Shown: positions 20,652-29,297, numbered from the stretch's first letter. The stretch: DNA of 64,000 nt from Opitutaceae bacterium (GCA_016794785.1 JAEUHC010000013.1:372001-436000), one strand, 5' to 3'. Made by a program: numbers and translations. Notes: generated by a model from the letters alone, not told the origin.

Positions 20652-21254
20652 TCAACTCACGCGCCGGCCGCCAAACACGGAGCGCGTGAAGCGCGTGACC
20701 GCCGACTCCGCCGGCTCGCCCTCGGGCACCGGCTCCGCCGGCGCGGCGGCGGCGGCCAGGATCGCCTCGCGCTGCGCCACGATGGCCTCGCGCTCGGTGA
20801 GCTCATGCATGCGCTGCTTCAGCATCGTTTCCAGATCCTGGAGCGAGATGCGGTCGTCGCGCAGATTCTTCTGCTCGGCCTCGAGGATTTCGCGGGCGCG
20901 GTGCAGCTTCTCCCACGCGGCCTGCAAGGCGGGATCGTCGCCAAACGGCGCGCGGCTCGAGGGACGCTGGAAACCGTTGAGGCCGGCCGGCGCGGACACG
21001 GCCGGCGGCGTGGTCTTCACCGCGGGCTTGGGCACAGGCATGGGCGGCACGGTGCGGCCCGCCTCGATCTCGGCCTGGAGGATGCGCAGGCGCGTCTCGT
21101 ATTCGCGGAGGTTGGTCTCGCGCTCGCGGAGCGCGTCCTGATCTTCCTGCAGGCGGCGACGCTCCTCGGCGAGGCTGGCGGCCCATTTTTCGGAGGATGG
21201 CCGGGCGACCTTGAGGTCGGCCTCGGATGTCGGAAACTTGATGATGGTATCCAT
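20652..21254 (-). CDS. Coiled-coil protein (200 aa)
   Basis: No enzyme family recognised. Two predicted coiled coils (about residues 20-65, SLAEERRRLQEDQDALRERE, and about 110-170, LHRAREILEAEQKNLRDDRI) flank a Pro-rich linker. There is no signal peptide. A scaffolding or cytoskeletal role is possible, but nothing in the context decides it. ATG at 21,254 is chosen. The gene has its own terminator downstream. Confidence 0.75.
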   Translation of the reverse strand: MDTIIKFPTSEADLKVARPSSEKWAASLAEERRRLQEDQDALRERETNLREYETRLRILQAEIEAGRTVPPMPVPKPAVKTTPPAVSAPAGLNGFQRPSSRAPFGDDPALQAAWEKLHRAREILEAEQKNLRDDRISLQDLETMLKQRMHELTEREAIVAQREAILAAAAAPAEPVPEGEPAESAVTRFTRSVFGGRRVS

Positions 21255-21379
21255 GGAGGGGAACGGGTTCCTGTTGTCCCCACCATAGCGGATCGTCCGG
21301 CGTTGTGCTACAGGTGCGGCCGGCATTTACCTGGGGTTTACCCCGGAAACCACGGCCCGCGCGCGTTTACGGAATGTTT

Positions 21380-22618
21380 TTACGCGCGAAACAGCACGCT
21401 CTCGCGCCCAAACGTCCGCACCGCCAGCGCCACCGCGAGGGCCGCATACGCGCACGACGAGCCGAAGATCAGCGCGAGGTGGCCCCACGGCCACGAACCC
21501 GACACGAGTTCCTTGCCCGCGAGCGACACATTGAGGATCGGCACGAACGCTAGGCGGGCGTTGAGCTCCACGCCGGGCAGCAAGCCGATGATCGCCGGCA
21601 AAACAATCACGATGATCAACGGCGAGACGTAGGTCTGCGCCTCCTTGAAGCTCTTGGCGAAAAGCGACAGCGTAAACAATCCCGCGGAGAACAGCACCGC
21701 CATCGGCAGCACCAGCCCAAGCACCCCCACGAGCCCCAGCGGATCAATCGTGGTGATCGCGGCGATCTGCTCGGCGCTGCGGCGCGCCGCGGCGCCCGTG
21801 CCGCCGGAGATCTTTTGCGCCAGAAGCGGACCCCCGATCGCGAGCGTGAGGCCCATCGAGACCAGCGAACAGGCGACGGTGCTGAGCGAGGCCGTGAGGA
21901 TCGTGAGGAACTTGCCCAGCACGAGATCGATTCGCGCCACCGGGCTGCACAGGATCGTCTCCATCGTGCCGCGCTCCTTCTCGCCCGCGGCGAGATCCAT
22001 CGCGGGATACATCGCGCCGACGAACGCGAGCATCAGGAACAGATAAGGAATGAGCCCGCCGACGATGTTGCCGCCGACCTTAGCGGGCGGCGCGACGTTT
22101 TCCGGCCTCACCTCGAATGGCACGATCGCCGCGGGCGGCAACCCGCGCTCAGCGAGGCGTGCCACCACAATCTTGTCGCCGTAGGCCCGGAAGAACCGCT
22201 GCAGCTCGCCCACCGCCGCGCCGGAGCGCAGCTCGCCCGCATAGTTGTAGATCCGCACGGTCGCCGGCTCGCCCCGCTCGACCGTGCGATCGAAGCCCGG
22301 TGGAATCTCGACGGCGGCGCGCAGGGTCTTCGCGGCGATGCGCCCGCGCCAGTCGGCCCCGGGCTCGACGATCGAGAGTTTGCCGTGGGCGCGGAGCGCC
22401 GCGGCGAGGCGCGGCGAATCGTCGCCTCCGATCAGCGCGACGTTCGGGATCGCGGCGGCGGCATCCTGCGTGACCTTCACCGAGATGGTCGCGACCAGCG
22501 CCAGCAAACCCGGCATGATGAGGGTCGGCACCACGATCATCGAGATGAGCGTGCGGCGATCGCGGAGCATGTCGCGCAGCTCCTTGCCATAAACAGCGAG
22601 AATGTGGGGCCAGCTCAT
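21380..22618 (-). CDS. ABC-2 type permease (NatB-like)
   Basis: 412-aa membrane protein. One N-terminal helix (ISMIVVPTLIMPGLLALVATI) is followed by a large extracytoplasmic domain (about residues 45-210) and about five C-terminal helices. The motif MDLAAGEKERGTMETILCSPV is typical of NatB/ABC-2 exporters. Its ATG overlaps the ATPase stop by 4 bp. Likely exports Na+ or another small substrate with its ATPase; specificity is inferred from family resemblance. Confidence 0.87.
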   Translation of the reverse strand: MSWPHILAVYGKELRDMLRDRRTLISMIVVPTLIMPGLLALVATISVKVTQDAAAAIPNVALIGGDDSPRLAAALRAHGKLSIVEPGADWRGRIAAKTLRAAVEIPPGFDRTVERGEPATVRIYNYAGELRSGAAVGELQRFFRAYGDKIVVARLAERGLPPAAIVPFEVRPENVAPPAKVGGNIVGGLIPYLFLMLAFVGAMYPAMDLAAGEKERGTMETILCSPVARIDLVLGKFLTILTASLSTVACSLVSMGLTLAIGGPLLAQKISGGTGAAARRSAEQIAAITTIDPLGLVGVLGLVLPMAVLFSAGLFTLSLFAKSFKEAQTYVSPLIIVIVLPAIIGLLPGVELNARLAFVPILNVSLAGKELVSGSWPWGHLALIFGSSCAYAALAVALAVRTFGRESVLFRA

Positions 22619-23364
22619 GGCGCGAGCACGGGCGGCGCCCCCACCGCCGTGACGAAGATTTCTTCCAAATCCTGCTGCCTGAAACGCGCCCGCAGCTCGG
22701 TCAGCGTGCCCTCGGCCAGCAGGCGGCCGCCGTGGATGATGCCGATGTGGTCGCAGAGTTTTTCCACCTCGCTCATGATGTGCGTGGAATAGATGACGGT
22801 CTTGCCGCGGTCGCGGCACTCGCGCACGAAGCGCACGATCGTGCGCGCGGCCATGATGTCGAGGCCGAGGGTCGGCTCGTCGAAGATCATCACCGCGGGA
22901 TCATGGATGAGCGTGCGCGCGATGGAGGTCTTCTGCTTCATGCCCGTCGAAAAGGTGTCGCAGCGGCGATCGAGGAATTCGTGCATCCCGAGTTCGTCGG
23001 CGAGGTGCTGGGTGCGGGCTGCGATGACCGGGTCGGCGAGGTCGTTGAGCCGGCCGAAATAGCGCAGCGTCTCGCGGGCGGTGAGGCGGCCGTAGAGCGC
23101 GGTGCTCGCGGCGAGGAACCCCACCCGGCGCCGCACCTCGTGCGGATCGCGCGCGATGTCGAAACCCGCGACCGTCGCGCCGCCGGCCGTCGGCTGGAGG
23201 AGTGTCGCGAGCAGGCGGAGCGCAGTGGTCTTGCCGGCGCCGTTGGCGCCGAGGAGCCCGTAGATCCGCCCGGGCTCGACGCGGAACGACACATCATCGA
23301 CGGCACGAATCTCCCCGCGCTTCCGATCGCGGAAGATCTTGGTGAGGTTGCGCGCTTCGATCAT
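22615..23364 (-). CDS. ABC transporter ATP-binding protein (NatA-like)
   Basis: 249-aa ATPase. It has Walker A GANGAGKTT (about residues 38-46), signature FSTGMKQKTSIARTL, Walker B VMIFDEPTLGLD and switch histidine YSTHIMSEVE. It forms an exporter with the downstream NatB-like permease. ATG at 23,364 gives MIEARNLTKIF, the usual start of the domain; the longer frame upstream is unsupported. Confidence 0.92.
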   Translation of the reverse strand: MIEARNLTKIFRDRKRGEIRAVDDVSFRVEPGRIYGLLGANGAGKTTALRLLATLLQPTAGGATVAGFDIARDPHEVRRRVGFLAASTALYGRLTARETLRYFGRLNDLADPVIAARTQHLADELGMHEFLDRRCDTFSTGMKQKTSIARTLIHDPAVMIFDEPTLGLDIMAARTIVRFVRECRDRGKTVIYSTHIMSEVEKLCDHIGIIHGGRLLAEGTLTELRARFRQQDLEEIFVTAVGAPPVLAP

Positions 23365-23497
23365 GGCGGGAAAGGCGGGATTAATCGCGGAAGCGCGGAA
23401 AGACGGAAGCGCGGAATCGCGGGGCTCGCTCGATTTTCCGCCAACCCACGCACGGCTTGCCGGGGCAACACGGCCGGACCACCTTACCCCTCGCACC

Positions 23498-23842
23498 ATG
23501 GCCTACGACGAAAAGCTCGCCGAACGCGTCGCGCGCCACTTCGACGCCAAAAAAGTCCCGCACGAAGCCAAGCGCATGATGGGCGGCCTGTGCTTCATGG
23601 TGCGCGGGAAAATGTGCGTCGGTGTCGAGTCGCAGGGCCTGATGGCGCGCATCGATCCGGCGGAGCAGGAGGCGGCGCTCGCGCGGCCCGGCTGCAAGCC
23701 CATGGACTTCACCGGGCGGCCGATGCGGGGCTTCGTCTTCGTCGACGCCGCGCACCTGCGGACCGAGCGTCAGCTCGCGGCCTGGCTCGATCTCGCGCTG
23801 GCGTTCAACCCGACGGCGAAGAAATCGCGCAAGCGGGCGTAG
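23498..23842 (+). CDS. TfoX N-terminal domain protein
   Basis: 114-aa protein covering a single TfoX/Sxy N-terminal domain: MAYDEKLAERVARHF, KRMMGGLCFMVRGKMCVGV, and FTGRPMRGFVFVD. Stand-alone domains of this size are common and their function is largely unknown; a competence role as in full-length Sxy cannot be assumed. It is divergent from the NatA-like gene. Confidence 0.88.
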   Translation: MAYDEKLAERVARHFDAKKVPHEAKRMMGGLCFMVRGKMCVGVESQGLMARIDPAEQEAALARPGCKPMDFTGRPMRGFVFVDAAHLRTERQLAAWLDLALAFNPTAKKSRKRA

Positions 23843-23858
23843 GAGCACTGGCGCCGGT

Positions 23859-24179
23859 CTATGCAGGCGCCCAAGCGCCAGCCCCGACCTCTTCCTCGAT
23901 CTTCACTTCCTCGTCGGGCACGGTCGCGAGCGGGGCAAACCGCTCCGAGGTGAAGCCGAGTTCCTGGTCGCCCTGATGGAACGGATCGCGCGGATTGGTC
24001 AGCTCCTCGAGCAGCAACCCCACGGTGGCGGTCTCGCCGCCCCGCACGATTTTTTCCCGGCCGAGGAAGACTTCGCGCACCGTGTAGATGGTGTCCTTCA
24101 CGGGCAGCTGCTTGTAGAGCGCCCGGATCGTGGGGGAAAACGTGTCGTTCACGCAGATGACTTTCTGACCTTTGACCAT
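23859..24179 (-). CDS. Conserved small hypothetical protein (106 aa)
   Basis: Soluble protein with no recognised family. It begins MVKGQKVICVNDTFSPTIRALYKQLPVKDTIYTVREVF, which looks like a small beta-barrel (SH3-like) 'parameter' protein, and it has an acidic tail (PDEEVKIEEEV). ATG at 24,179. Convergent with the TfoX-N gene, separated by 16 bp. Confidence 0.65.
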   Translation of the reverse strand: MVKGQKVICVNDTFSPTIRALYKQLPVKDTIYTVREVFLGREKIVRGGETATVGLLLEELTNPRDPFHQGDQELGFTSERFAPLATVPDEEVKIEEEVGAGAWAPA

Positions 24180-24229
24180 GCTGCCTAGAAAAACCGAACC
24201 GGAGAAAATGCAAAGAGTGAAAATACCGC

Positions 24230-24691
24230 CTACTCGATCCGCCCTTCGTCGAAATCGATCAGATCCGGCACGCTCTTGATGTCGTCGATGCGGTCCGCGC
24301 AGCCCATGGCGGTGAGCGCGGTGAGGAGGAACTCGCGGCCGGCGGCCGTCATGCCCATCTGCACGAGGCGGCGGTTCCAGGCGGCGGCGCGCACATCGGC
24401 CGGCAGGAGCGGGCGAAGGCGGGCCTCGACCTCGGCCTCGTCGGCCGACTCGAAGACGATTTTCTCCACCGCCGCCGGATCAAGGCCGAGGTGCTGCGAG
24501 AGAAAGCGGTCGCAGCCGCGCTTGTAGTTCTTGGCGTAGCTCGGCGGCAGCGCGCCGTGGGCCTTCACGTAGCGGCACTTGGCGAGGAAACGCGGGAGAT
24601 AGAGCAGCCCCGTCGCCGCATGGGCGACATAGGGCGACGGCAGGCAGGTGAGCACATCGCCGGTGGAGCCGGGAATCGGTTTGGAAGGCAC
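24230..24691 (-). CDS. DUF5069 domain-containing protein
   Basis: 153-aa protein resembling DUF5069: LPRFLAKCRYVKAHGALPPSYAKNYKRGCDRFLSQHLGL, then VEKIVFESADEAEVEARL. The function of the family is unknown. The start is uncertain: GTG at 24,691 (MPSKPIPGSTG) avoids overlap with the upstream DAHP synthase, while ATG at 24,745 would overlap it by 23 bp. Probably co-transcribed with it. Confidence 0.75.
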   Translation of the reverse strand: MPSKPIPGSTGDVLTCLPSPYVAHAATGLLYLPRFLAKCRYVKAHGALPPSYAKNYKRGCDRFLSQHLGLDPAAVEKIVFESADEAEVEARLRPLLPADVRAAAWNRRLVQMGMTAAGREFLLTALTAMGCADRIDDIKSVPDLIDFDEGRIE

Positions 24692-24722
24692 GCCCCACCG
24701 TCGTGGCCCGCGGCCCGCGGCG

Positions 24723-25790
24723 TCAAGGCCGTGGGGGCTGGGCACGGCGGCGCCGCACCGCCTCGGCGAGCACCGCGAGCACGGGCGGCGTCTGCTCCCA
24801 CGCGAGGCAGGCGTCCGTGACGCTGCGGCCGTAAACCAGCGGACGCGCCGCGTAGTCCTGCGCGCCGCCGAGCAGATGGCTCTCCAGCATCACCGCCGCA
24901 ACCGCGCGATCGCCGGCGGCGATCTGCGCGGCGACCGCGGCCGCGACCGCAGGCTGGCGCGCGGGGTCCTTGCCGCTGTTGGCGTGCGAGCAGTCGATCA
25001 TCACGTGCGGAGGGAGCTGGTTTTTCCGCAGCAAATCAGCGGCGGCCCGCACGTGCGAGGCCGAGAAATTGGGCCCGGCCGTTCCGCCGCGCAGGACCAA
25101 GTGAGTGTGTTCGTTGCCCGCGGTGCCCATCGCGGCCGGCGTGCCGTCGCGCGCCAGCGAAGGAAACCAGTGCTCGTGCCGCGCCGAGCGGATCGCGTCG
25201 ACCGCCACCTGCACATCGCCATCGGTGCGGTTCTTGAACCCCACCGGCATCGAGAGGCCCGAGGCCAGCTCGCGGTGCACCTGGCTCTCGACCGTGCGCG
25301 CGCCGATCGCACCCCACGCGACGAGGTCGGCGTAGTATTGGCCGAGCGTCGTGTCCAAAAACTCCGTCGCCACCGGCAGGCCCGTGGCCACAACACCCAG
25401 CATCACCTCGCGCGCACGGCGCAGGCCGGTGTTGATCGCAAAGCTGCCGTCGAGGTGCGGGTCGTTGATCAGGCCTTTCCAGCCGACGACGGTGCGGGGC
25501 TTCTCGAAATAGACCCGCATCGCGATCACCAGCTCCTCGCGGTGCAGCGCCGCCACCTCGCGCAACCGCCCCGCATATTCGGCCGCCGCCGCCGGATCGT
25601 GAATCGAGCAGGGACCGACGACCACGAGCAGGCGATCGTCGTCACCGGTGACGATCGCCGCCACCTCGCGCCGCGCCTGCGTCACATGCGCCGCACCGGC
25701 ACCGTTCAACGGCAGCTCCGCCTCCAGCGCGGCCGGCGACACGAGGGGAAGGGTCGCGCGGATGCGCAGATCGGAGGTGGGCGAAGGCAT
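24723..25790 (-). CDS. 3-deoxy-7-phosphoheptulonate synthase (class I)
   Basis: 355-aa enzyme that condenses phosphoenolpyruvate and erythrose-4-phosphate, the first step of the shikimate pathway. Recognised by LLVVVGPCSIHDP, MRVYFEKPRT (PRT substrate motif), GWKGLINDPHLDGS, MPVGFKNRTDGD, LRGGTAGPNF and MIDCSHANSGKDP. This is the AroF/G/H-type. ATG at 25,790 begins a normal-length protein; upstream in-frame sequence runs over the divergent carbonic anhydrase. Confidence 0.95.
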   Translation of the reverse strand: MPSPTSDLRIRATLPLVSPAALEAELPLNGAGAAHVTQARREVAAIVTGDDDRLLVVVGPCSIHDPAAAAEYAGRLREVAALHREELVIAMRVYFEKPRTVVGWKGLINDPHLDGSFAINTGLRRAREVMLGVVATGLPVATEFLDTTLGQYYADLVAWGAIGARTVESQVHRELASGLSMPVGFKNRTDGDVQVAVDAIRSARHEHWFPSLARDGTPAAMGTAGNEHTHLVLRGGTAGPNFSASHVRAAADLLRKNQLPPHVMIDCSHANSGKDPARQPAVAAAVAAQIAAGDRAVAAVMLESHLLGGAQDYAARPLVYGRSVTDACLAWEQTPPVLAVLAEAVRRRRAQPPRP

Positions 25791-25881
25791 GAGATGGCGA
25801 GTCGAGCTGCGGCCGAGGTTGGAATCAAGACCCCTGCATTCCAAATGACATCGATCCGGGGCCTGATACCTTTGCGCGCCT

Positions 25882-26419
25882 ATGAACTCCCCCTCACGAA
25901 TCATTGCCCTGTCCCTCTGCGCCGCCGTCGCGACCGGTGCCTTCACCGCCGTCACCCATGCCGCCGACCCGGCGCCGAGCCCGCTGGCCGCCGCCCAAAA
26001 AGCCACCACCCCGCAACAGGCGCTCGACCGCCTCGTCGCCGGCAACACCCGCTTCACCACCGGCGCCACCACGAAGCGCGATTTTGGCGCCGAGGTCCGA
26101 AACTCCGCGCCCGGTCAGTATCCCATTGCATCGTTCGTCGCCTGCCTCGATTCGCGCACCTCGCCCGACTATATCTTCGACCTCGGCGTCGGCCAAGCCT
26201 TCGTCGCGCGCGTGGCGGGCAACTTCGTCAACGAGGACATCCTTGGCAGCCTCGAGTTCGCCCACAAGGCGGCGGGCGCGAAGCTCATCGTCGTCTTTGG
26301 CCACTCCGCGTGCGGCGCCGTGAAGGGCGCGTGCGACGACGTGAAGCTCGGCAATCTCACCGCCGCGCTAGCGAAAATCCGCCCCGCCGTCGCCGCCGTG
26401 AAAGATGACGGCTCGCCCC
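25882..26419 (+). pseudogene. Periplasmic beta-carbonic anhydrase, 3' end lost to prophage insertion
   Basis: Signal peptide (ALSLCAAVATGAFTAVTHAAD) followed by a beta-class carbonic anhydrase. It has ACLDSR (zinc Cys and the Asp/Arg pair) and FGHSACGAVKGA (zinc His and Cys). Homologues continue for about 60 residues after KIRPAVAAVKDDGSP, but here the frame passes at about 26,420 into unrelated sequence and stops at 26,457. All zinc ligands remain, but the C-terminal helices and strand are missing, so activity is doubtful. The missing 3' part should lie beyond the prophage's right end. Confidence 0.85.
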
Positions 26420-26434
26420 TGAGGGAGGACGGGA

Positions 26435-26566
26435 GGTTTGGAAATCAGCGCGAATAGGCCAGAAGAGAGCTAATCAGGCCAAAAATCAACGCCTTGCGCG
26501 ACGTTGAGCCACGCGGGAAGGTTTGAGAAGAAATCCGCCCAAAAACCCGGTTAGGACAAAGGTTTG
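26435..26566. repeat. Three GGTTTG-type repeats at the phage left end (candidate transposase sites)
   Basis: AGGTTTG-centred copies start at 26,435 (GGTTTGGAAATC), 26,520 (GGTTTGAGAAGAAATC) and 26,561 (GGTTTGAACATGGAATC). All are in the same orientation with unequal spacing, reminiscent of the L1-L3 MuA-binding sites. The third overlaps the start of the small rightward gene. A further pair AGGCCAGAA / AGGCCAAAA lies between copies 1 and 2. Confidence 0.55.
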
Positions 26567-26569
26567 AAC

Positions 26570-26821
26570 ATGGAATCGCCGGCCACGAGTGGAATGGATG
26601 AGCCGCGCGGCATCGACTATGGTGGCGACGTGAAACAGCCGCCCTACCTCAAACTCTTCCCCGAAAAATCCGCCGCCCGCGACTGGGCGCGCATCAAAAA
26701 CAGAGCCAACCGCCTGCCCCGTTGGCTCTGGGTCGTCGCCGACGGTCCGAACGACGATTTCGCTGTGCTCGATATCCGGACCGCTATCGAGGGCGAGCAC
26801 CTCTACGAGTGGGAAGCCTAG
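26570..26821 (+). CDS. Small phage left-end protein (83 aa), unknown
   Basis: The only rightward gene at the left end, convergent with the early operon. No family recognised; the Trp/Arg-rich core WARIKNRANRLPRWLWVVADGP and acidic end (IEGEHLYEWEA) look like a folded small protein. ATG at 26,570 is used; ATG at 26,594 (MDEPRGIDYGG) is an alternative. Its promoter would have to lie within the transposase-binding repeats, so it could be shut off when the transposase binds. Confidence 0.55.
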   Translation: MESPATSGMDEPRGIDYGGDVKQPPYLKLFPEKSAARDWARIKNRANRLPRWLWVVADGPNDDFAVLDIRTAIEGEHLYEWEA

Positions 26822-26850
26822 CGCTCCCGCCACGCCCATGCCGCGCCCTT

Positions 26851-27477
26851 TCACCACAGCTGCCGCTGCGTTGCATCGGCCTTGCGCGCGGCGCGCACGC
26901 GGGCCTGTTTTTCACGGAGCGACTCCGTCTTCGCCACCGCCACCTCGCCCGCACGCGTCGTGAGCAGCTCCACCATGCTCAGCGCGCCGTCGCCCCGCAG
27001 CACCCTCAGCCCGCCCAGCAGCGCCCCGATGGACTGCGCGCCCTCGTCGGCACCCGTGCGCTTCGCCTGCTGCTGGATTTCCTCGGCATTCGCACCCACG
27101 TAGCGGCTGACCGCCGCCCGGAAATACGGCCAGAAATCGCCCACCTTGCCCGCGCGCTGTGCCTTCGCGATCGGCGCCAGGCACGCCTGCACGTGCGCTG
27201 CCAGCACCTTGCCGTCGAGCAGCCATCCGCGCCCCCGGAGCTGCCGCGCGAGCACCGTCATTTCCGCCGCGCATTGCGCGAGCAGCTTCTCGCGCCGCGC
27301 TGCGTCGGCCGGCCACACCAGCGCCTCCGCCAGCACGCGCCGCACCCACGCATCCCAGCTCGCCAGCCGCTCCGCCGGGTCGATGCCGGCGCGCTCGCGC
27401 AGCCAACGCTCCTCGGCCTCGGCTGCCGCCGCGTGCCGCGCTTCCTGGTCGTCGATTCCGCGCGCCAGAAAGTTCAT
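26851..27477 (-). CDS. Early-operon protein, unknown (208 aa)
   Basis: Last gene of the leftward early operon. Helical, Ala/Arg-rich (EAEERWLRERAGIDPAERLASWDAW, RYVGANAEEIQQQAKRTGADEG), with no recognised family. Its start overlaps the preceding gene's stop by 4 bp. It has the same high-GC3 coding signature as its neighbours. Confidence 0.6.
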   Translation of the reverse strand: MNFLARGIDDQEARHAAAAEAEERWLRERAGIDPAERLASWDAWVRRVLAEALVWPADAARREKLLAQCAAEMTVLARQLRGRGWLLDGKVLAAHVQACLAPIAKAQRAGKVGDFWPYFRAAVSRYVGANAEEIQQQAKRTGADEGAQSIGALLGGLRVLRGDGALSMVELLTTRAGEVAVAKTESLREKQARVRAARKADATQRQLW

Positions 27478-27830
27478 GACGGCGCCCCGCGAAACCGCCG
27501 GTGATAAGCCTGCCGATAGACCACCGCGCGCTTGATCATGTCGTGCCCCTGGCTCTCGAACGCCTGGATGCAGTGGTTGATTTCTTCCACCGTGCAGAGC
27601 GTCCACAGCTTGTAGCCTTTGCTCCCCGGAAAACTCACCACCTGGGGACAAGCCGCACTCGCCAGTGCCCGGACGTCGCGGTCGCTCGTGCCATCTGGCA
27701 TCCGGGCCGCGCATTCCTTCGCCGTCAACCAGTCGCCGGCCTCGCGCAACACCGCGACGAGCGCCGCCACCTCCTCCGGCGAGTGAGCCGGCGCCGGCAA
27801 CTTCAACGGAAGTTCGGCCGTGGCGATCAT
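27474..27830 (-). CDS. Early-operon protein with winged-helix-like segment (118 aa)
   Basis: HSPEEVAALVAVLREAGDWLTAKECAARMPDGTSDRDVRALASAACPQVVSFPGSKGYKL, given here in outline, has the layout of a winged helix (helices followed by a wing ending GYKLW), as in many phage replication accessory proteins. The C-terminus (HDMIKRAVVYRQAYHRRF) is basic. Overlaps its neighbours by 4 bp on both sides. Confidence 0.65.
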   Translation of the reverse strand: MIATAELPLKLPAPAHSPEEVAALVAVLREAGDWLTAKECAARMPDGTSDRDVRALASAACPQVVSFPGSKGYKLWTLCTVEEINHCIQAFESQGHDMIKRAVVYRQAYHRRFRGAPS

Positions 27831-28093
27831 GGCAGCTTGCGCAGATCGACAGTGATCGTGACCTTGTTTCCGTCCTGCACAACCTGGAGAATGCCGCGGT
27901 CTCGAAGGCCGCGAGCCGCGGTTCCCGACTCGTCCAAGAGAAACAATTTGTTCGCGAAGTCGTAGTGGCCTTCTTGAAACGCGAAGAAGCCGACCAGTGA
28001 CACTAACTCCCCGGCGCACAGATCGGCTTTCAACAATTCAACCGGCAGCACGAGATCGCCGTCGTCATGAAGATTGAGACGCAGTTCGTTCAT
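27827..28093 (-). CDS. Early-operon protein, unknown (88 aa)
   Basis: Acidic small protein (MNELRLNLHDDGDLVLPVELLKADL). It has an aromatic middle (VGFFAFQEGHYDFANKLFLLDESG) and a beta-rich end (GILQVVQDGNKVTITVDLRKLP). No family recognised. 4-bp overlaps with both neighbours. Confidence 0.6.
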   Translation of the reverse strand: MNELRLNLHDDGDLVLPVELLKADLCAGELVSLVGFFAFQEGHYDFANKLFLLDESGTAARGLRDRGILQVVQDGNKVTITVDLRKLP

Positions 28094-28386
28094 GGTGCCC
28101 TCGTCCTCCCCGCCACCTCGTGCCCTTCCGCCGTCGCGATGCTCACGCGCAAACTCCCTTTGCCGGACGACGCCACGCCGCGCGTCGATTTGAACAACCG
28201 CGGCCCTAGCACTGCGAGCAGCCGCGGCACGTTGATTTCCACGGTCACGAGCACCGGCGTTTCGTCCGGCGCGGGCACGAAGTGCATGCCGAGGCTGGTG
28301 AGTCTCACGGCCGCCGCGTTGCTCGCGCGCACGCCCGCCAGACGCTGGCGAAATTCACTGCGGGCCTGCTTCACCACGGCGCTCAT
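28090..28386 (-). CDS. Early-operon protein, unknown (98 aa)
   Basis: Begins MSAVVKQARSEFRQRLAGVR and contains a beta-rich core (PVLVTVEINVPRLLAVLG). No family recognised. The longer frame to 28,530 overlaps the preceding gene; ATG at 28,386 gives the 4-bp overlap usual in this operon. Confidence 0.55.
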   Translation of the reverse strand: MSAVVKQARSEFRQRLAGVRASNAAAVRLTSLGMHFVPAPDETPVLVTVEINVPRLLAVLGPRLFKSTRGVASSGKGSLRVSIATAEGHEVAGRTRAP

Positions 28387-28592
28387 CCCTTTTTCGTGCC
28401 GCTCGCCAGAATCGCCGCCGCTATCTCCTTCTCGGCCCGATGAAGCGCCGCCCAGCACGCGTTCGGCATCGTGCCGCGGTGCGCCTCTCGCACCGCGGCC
28501 AGCGCCGCTCCGATCGCGTCGAGCTTCCACCCGAGCGGCACATCGCCGATCCGGATTTCGATTTGGTCCCTTCTGGCCAGTGGCGCGCTCAT
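28383..28592 (-). CDS. Early-operon protein, unknown (69 aa)
   Basis: Begins MSAPLARRDQIEIRIGDVPLGWKLDAIGAALAAV. A short beta strand is followed by two helices (CWAALHRAEKEIAAAIL). No family recognised. One base separates it from the GemA-like gene upstream and it overlaps the next gene by 4 bp. Confidence 0.55.
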   Translation of the reverse strand: MSAPLARRDQIEIRIGDVPLGWKLDAIGAALAAVREAHRGTMPNACWAALHRAEKEIAAAILASGTKKG

Positions 28593-28593
28593 A

Positions 28594-29154
28594 TCAAAAC
28601 GGGTTCCCTTCCTCCGCCGCCACCGCCAGCGGCCGATCATACTTCCGCGCGCACTCCTCCGCGTGGACCTTCGCCTCGGCTTCGATCGCCGCGACTTTAT
28701 CGGGCGCGTGGAGCTGCTTCAGCCGCCGCACGATCACGCCCTCGAGCTGACCCAGCTGCGCCGCGTTGAGCTGGTGCCACTGGCCGTCGTCATGGCCGAA
28801 GAGATTCCGCGCGATCCCCGCCACATAGCCGCTCTCGCGCCCGGTCTCCAGATTCAGGTGCAGCATCATCACGCCGATGCGCCGCACCGCCATCGCCGTG
28901 CGCTTCTCCGGCATGTCGAGCTGCGCCAGCTGCGCGTCGAGGTTGCCGCCCTCCGAAACTGCCAGAAACGCCGCCAGCACCGCGTCGAGATCGGCGTTGG
29001 AGAATTCCTTCGACGACTTTGGCCGGCCAAGCGCCTTCCGGTGCAGCTCGTGCCGCCGTGCGTCCGCCTGCGCGTGGGAAAGCCCGCGCTTCAGCAATAT
29101 GTCCCGCACCCGGCCCCACTCCCAGAAATACTTCGCCGTCTGCGCCGCGTTCAT
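28594..29154 (-). CDS. GemA/gp16-like phage regulatory protein (DUF1018-like)
   Basis: 186-aa helical protein. RRHELHRKALGRPKSSKEFSNADLDAVLAAFLAV resembles the GemA/gp16 pattern 'R..l......g..S..dLs..eLd.vl', although the rest differs. The C-terminal half ends in LHAPDKVAAIEAEAKVHAEECARKYDRPLA. In Mu, GemA modulates host gene expression and replication. Start at 29,154 gives the 4-bp overlap with the upstream gene; assignment is tentative. Confidence 0.55.
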   Translation of the reverse strand: MNAAQTAKYFWEWGRVRDILLKRGLSHAQADARRHELHRKALGRPKSSKEFSNADLDAVLAAFLAVSEGGNLDAQLAQLDMPEKRTAMAVRRIGVMMLHLNLETGRESGYVAGIARNLFGHDDGQWHQLNAAQLGQLEGVIVRRLKQLHAPDKVAAIEAEAKVHAEECARKYDRPLAVAAEEGNPF

Positions 29155-29297
29155 GAGCACCCCCGCAACAAAAGGATCACCAGCGCGCAGATGATAAACG
29201 TGTGCCCGCGGTTTGCCTCCAGCCGCTCCAGGCGACGGTGCATGTCGGCCAGCCGCCCGCGCAGTTCACGCGCAGTCATCTCCTCGTCCTTCTTCAT
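29151..29297 (-). CDS. Small membrane-anchored protein (48 aa)
   Basis: A charged, coiled-coil-like N-terminus (DEEMTARELRGRLADMHRRLERLEANRG) followed by one C-terminal membrane helix (FIICALVILLLRGC). Tail-anchored topology. Function unknown. 4-bp overlaps with both neighbours. Confidence 0.6.
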   Translation of the reverse strand: MKKDEEMTARELRGRLADMHRRLERLEANRGHTFIICALVILLLRGCS

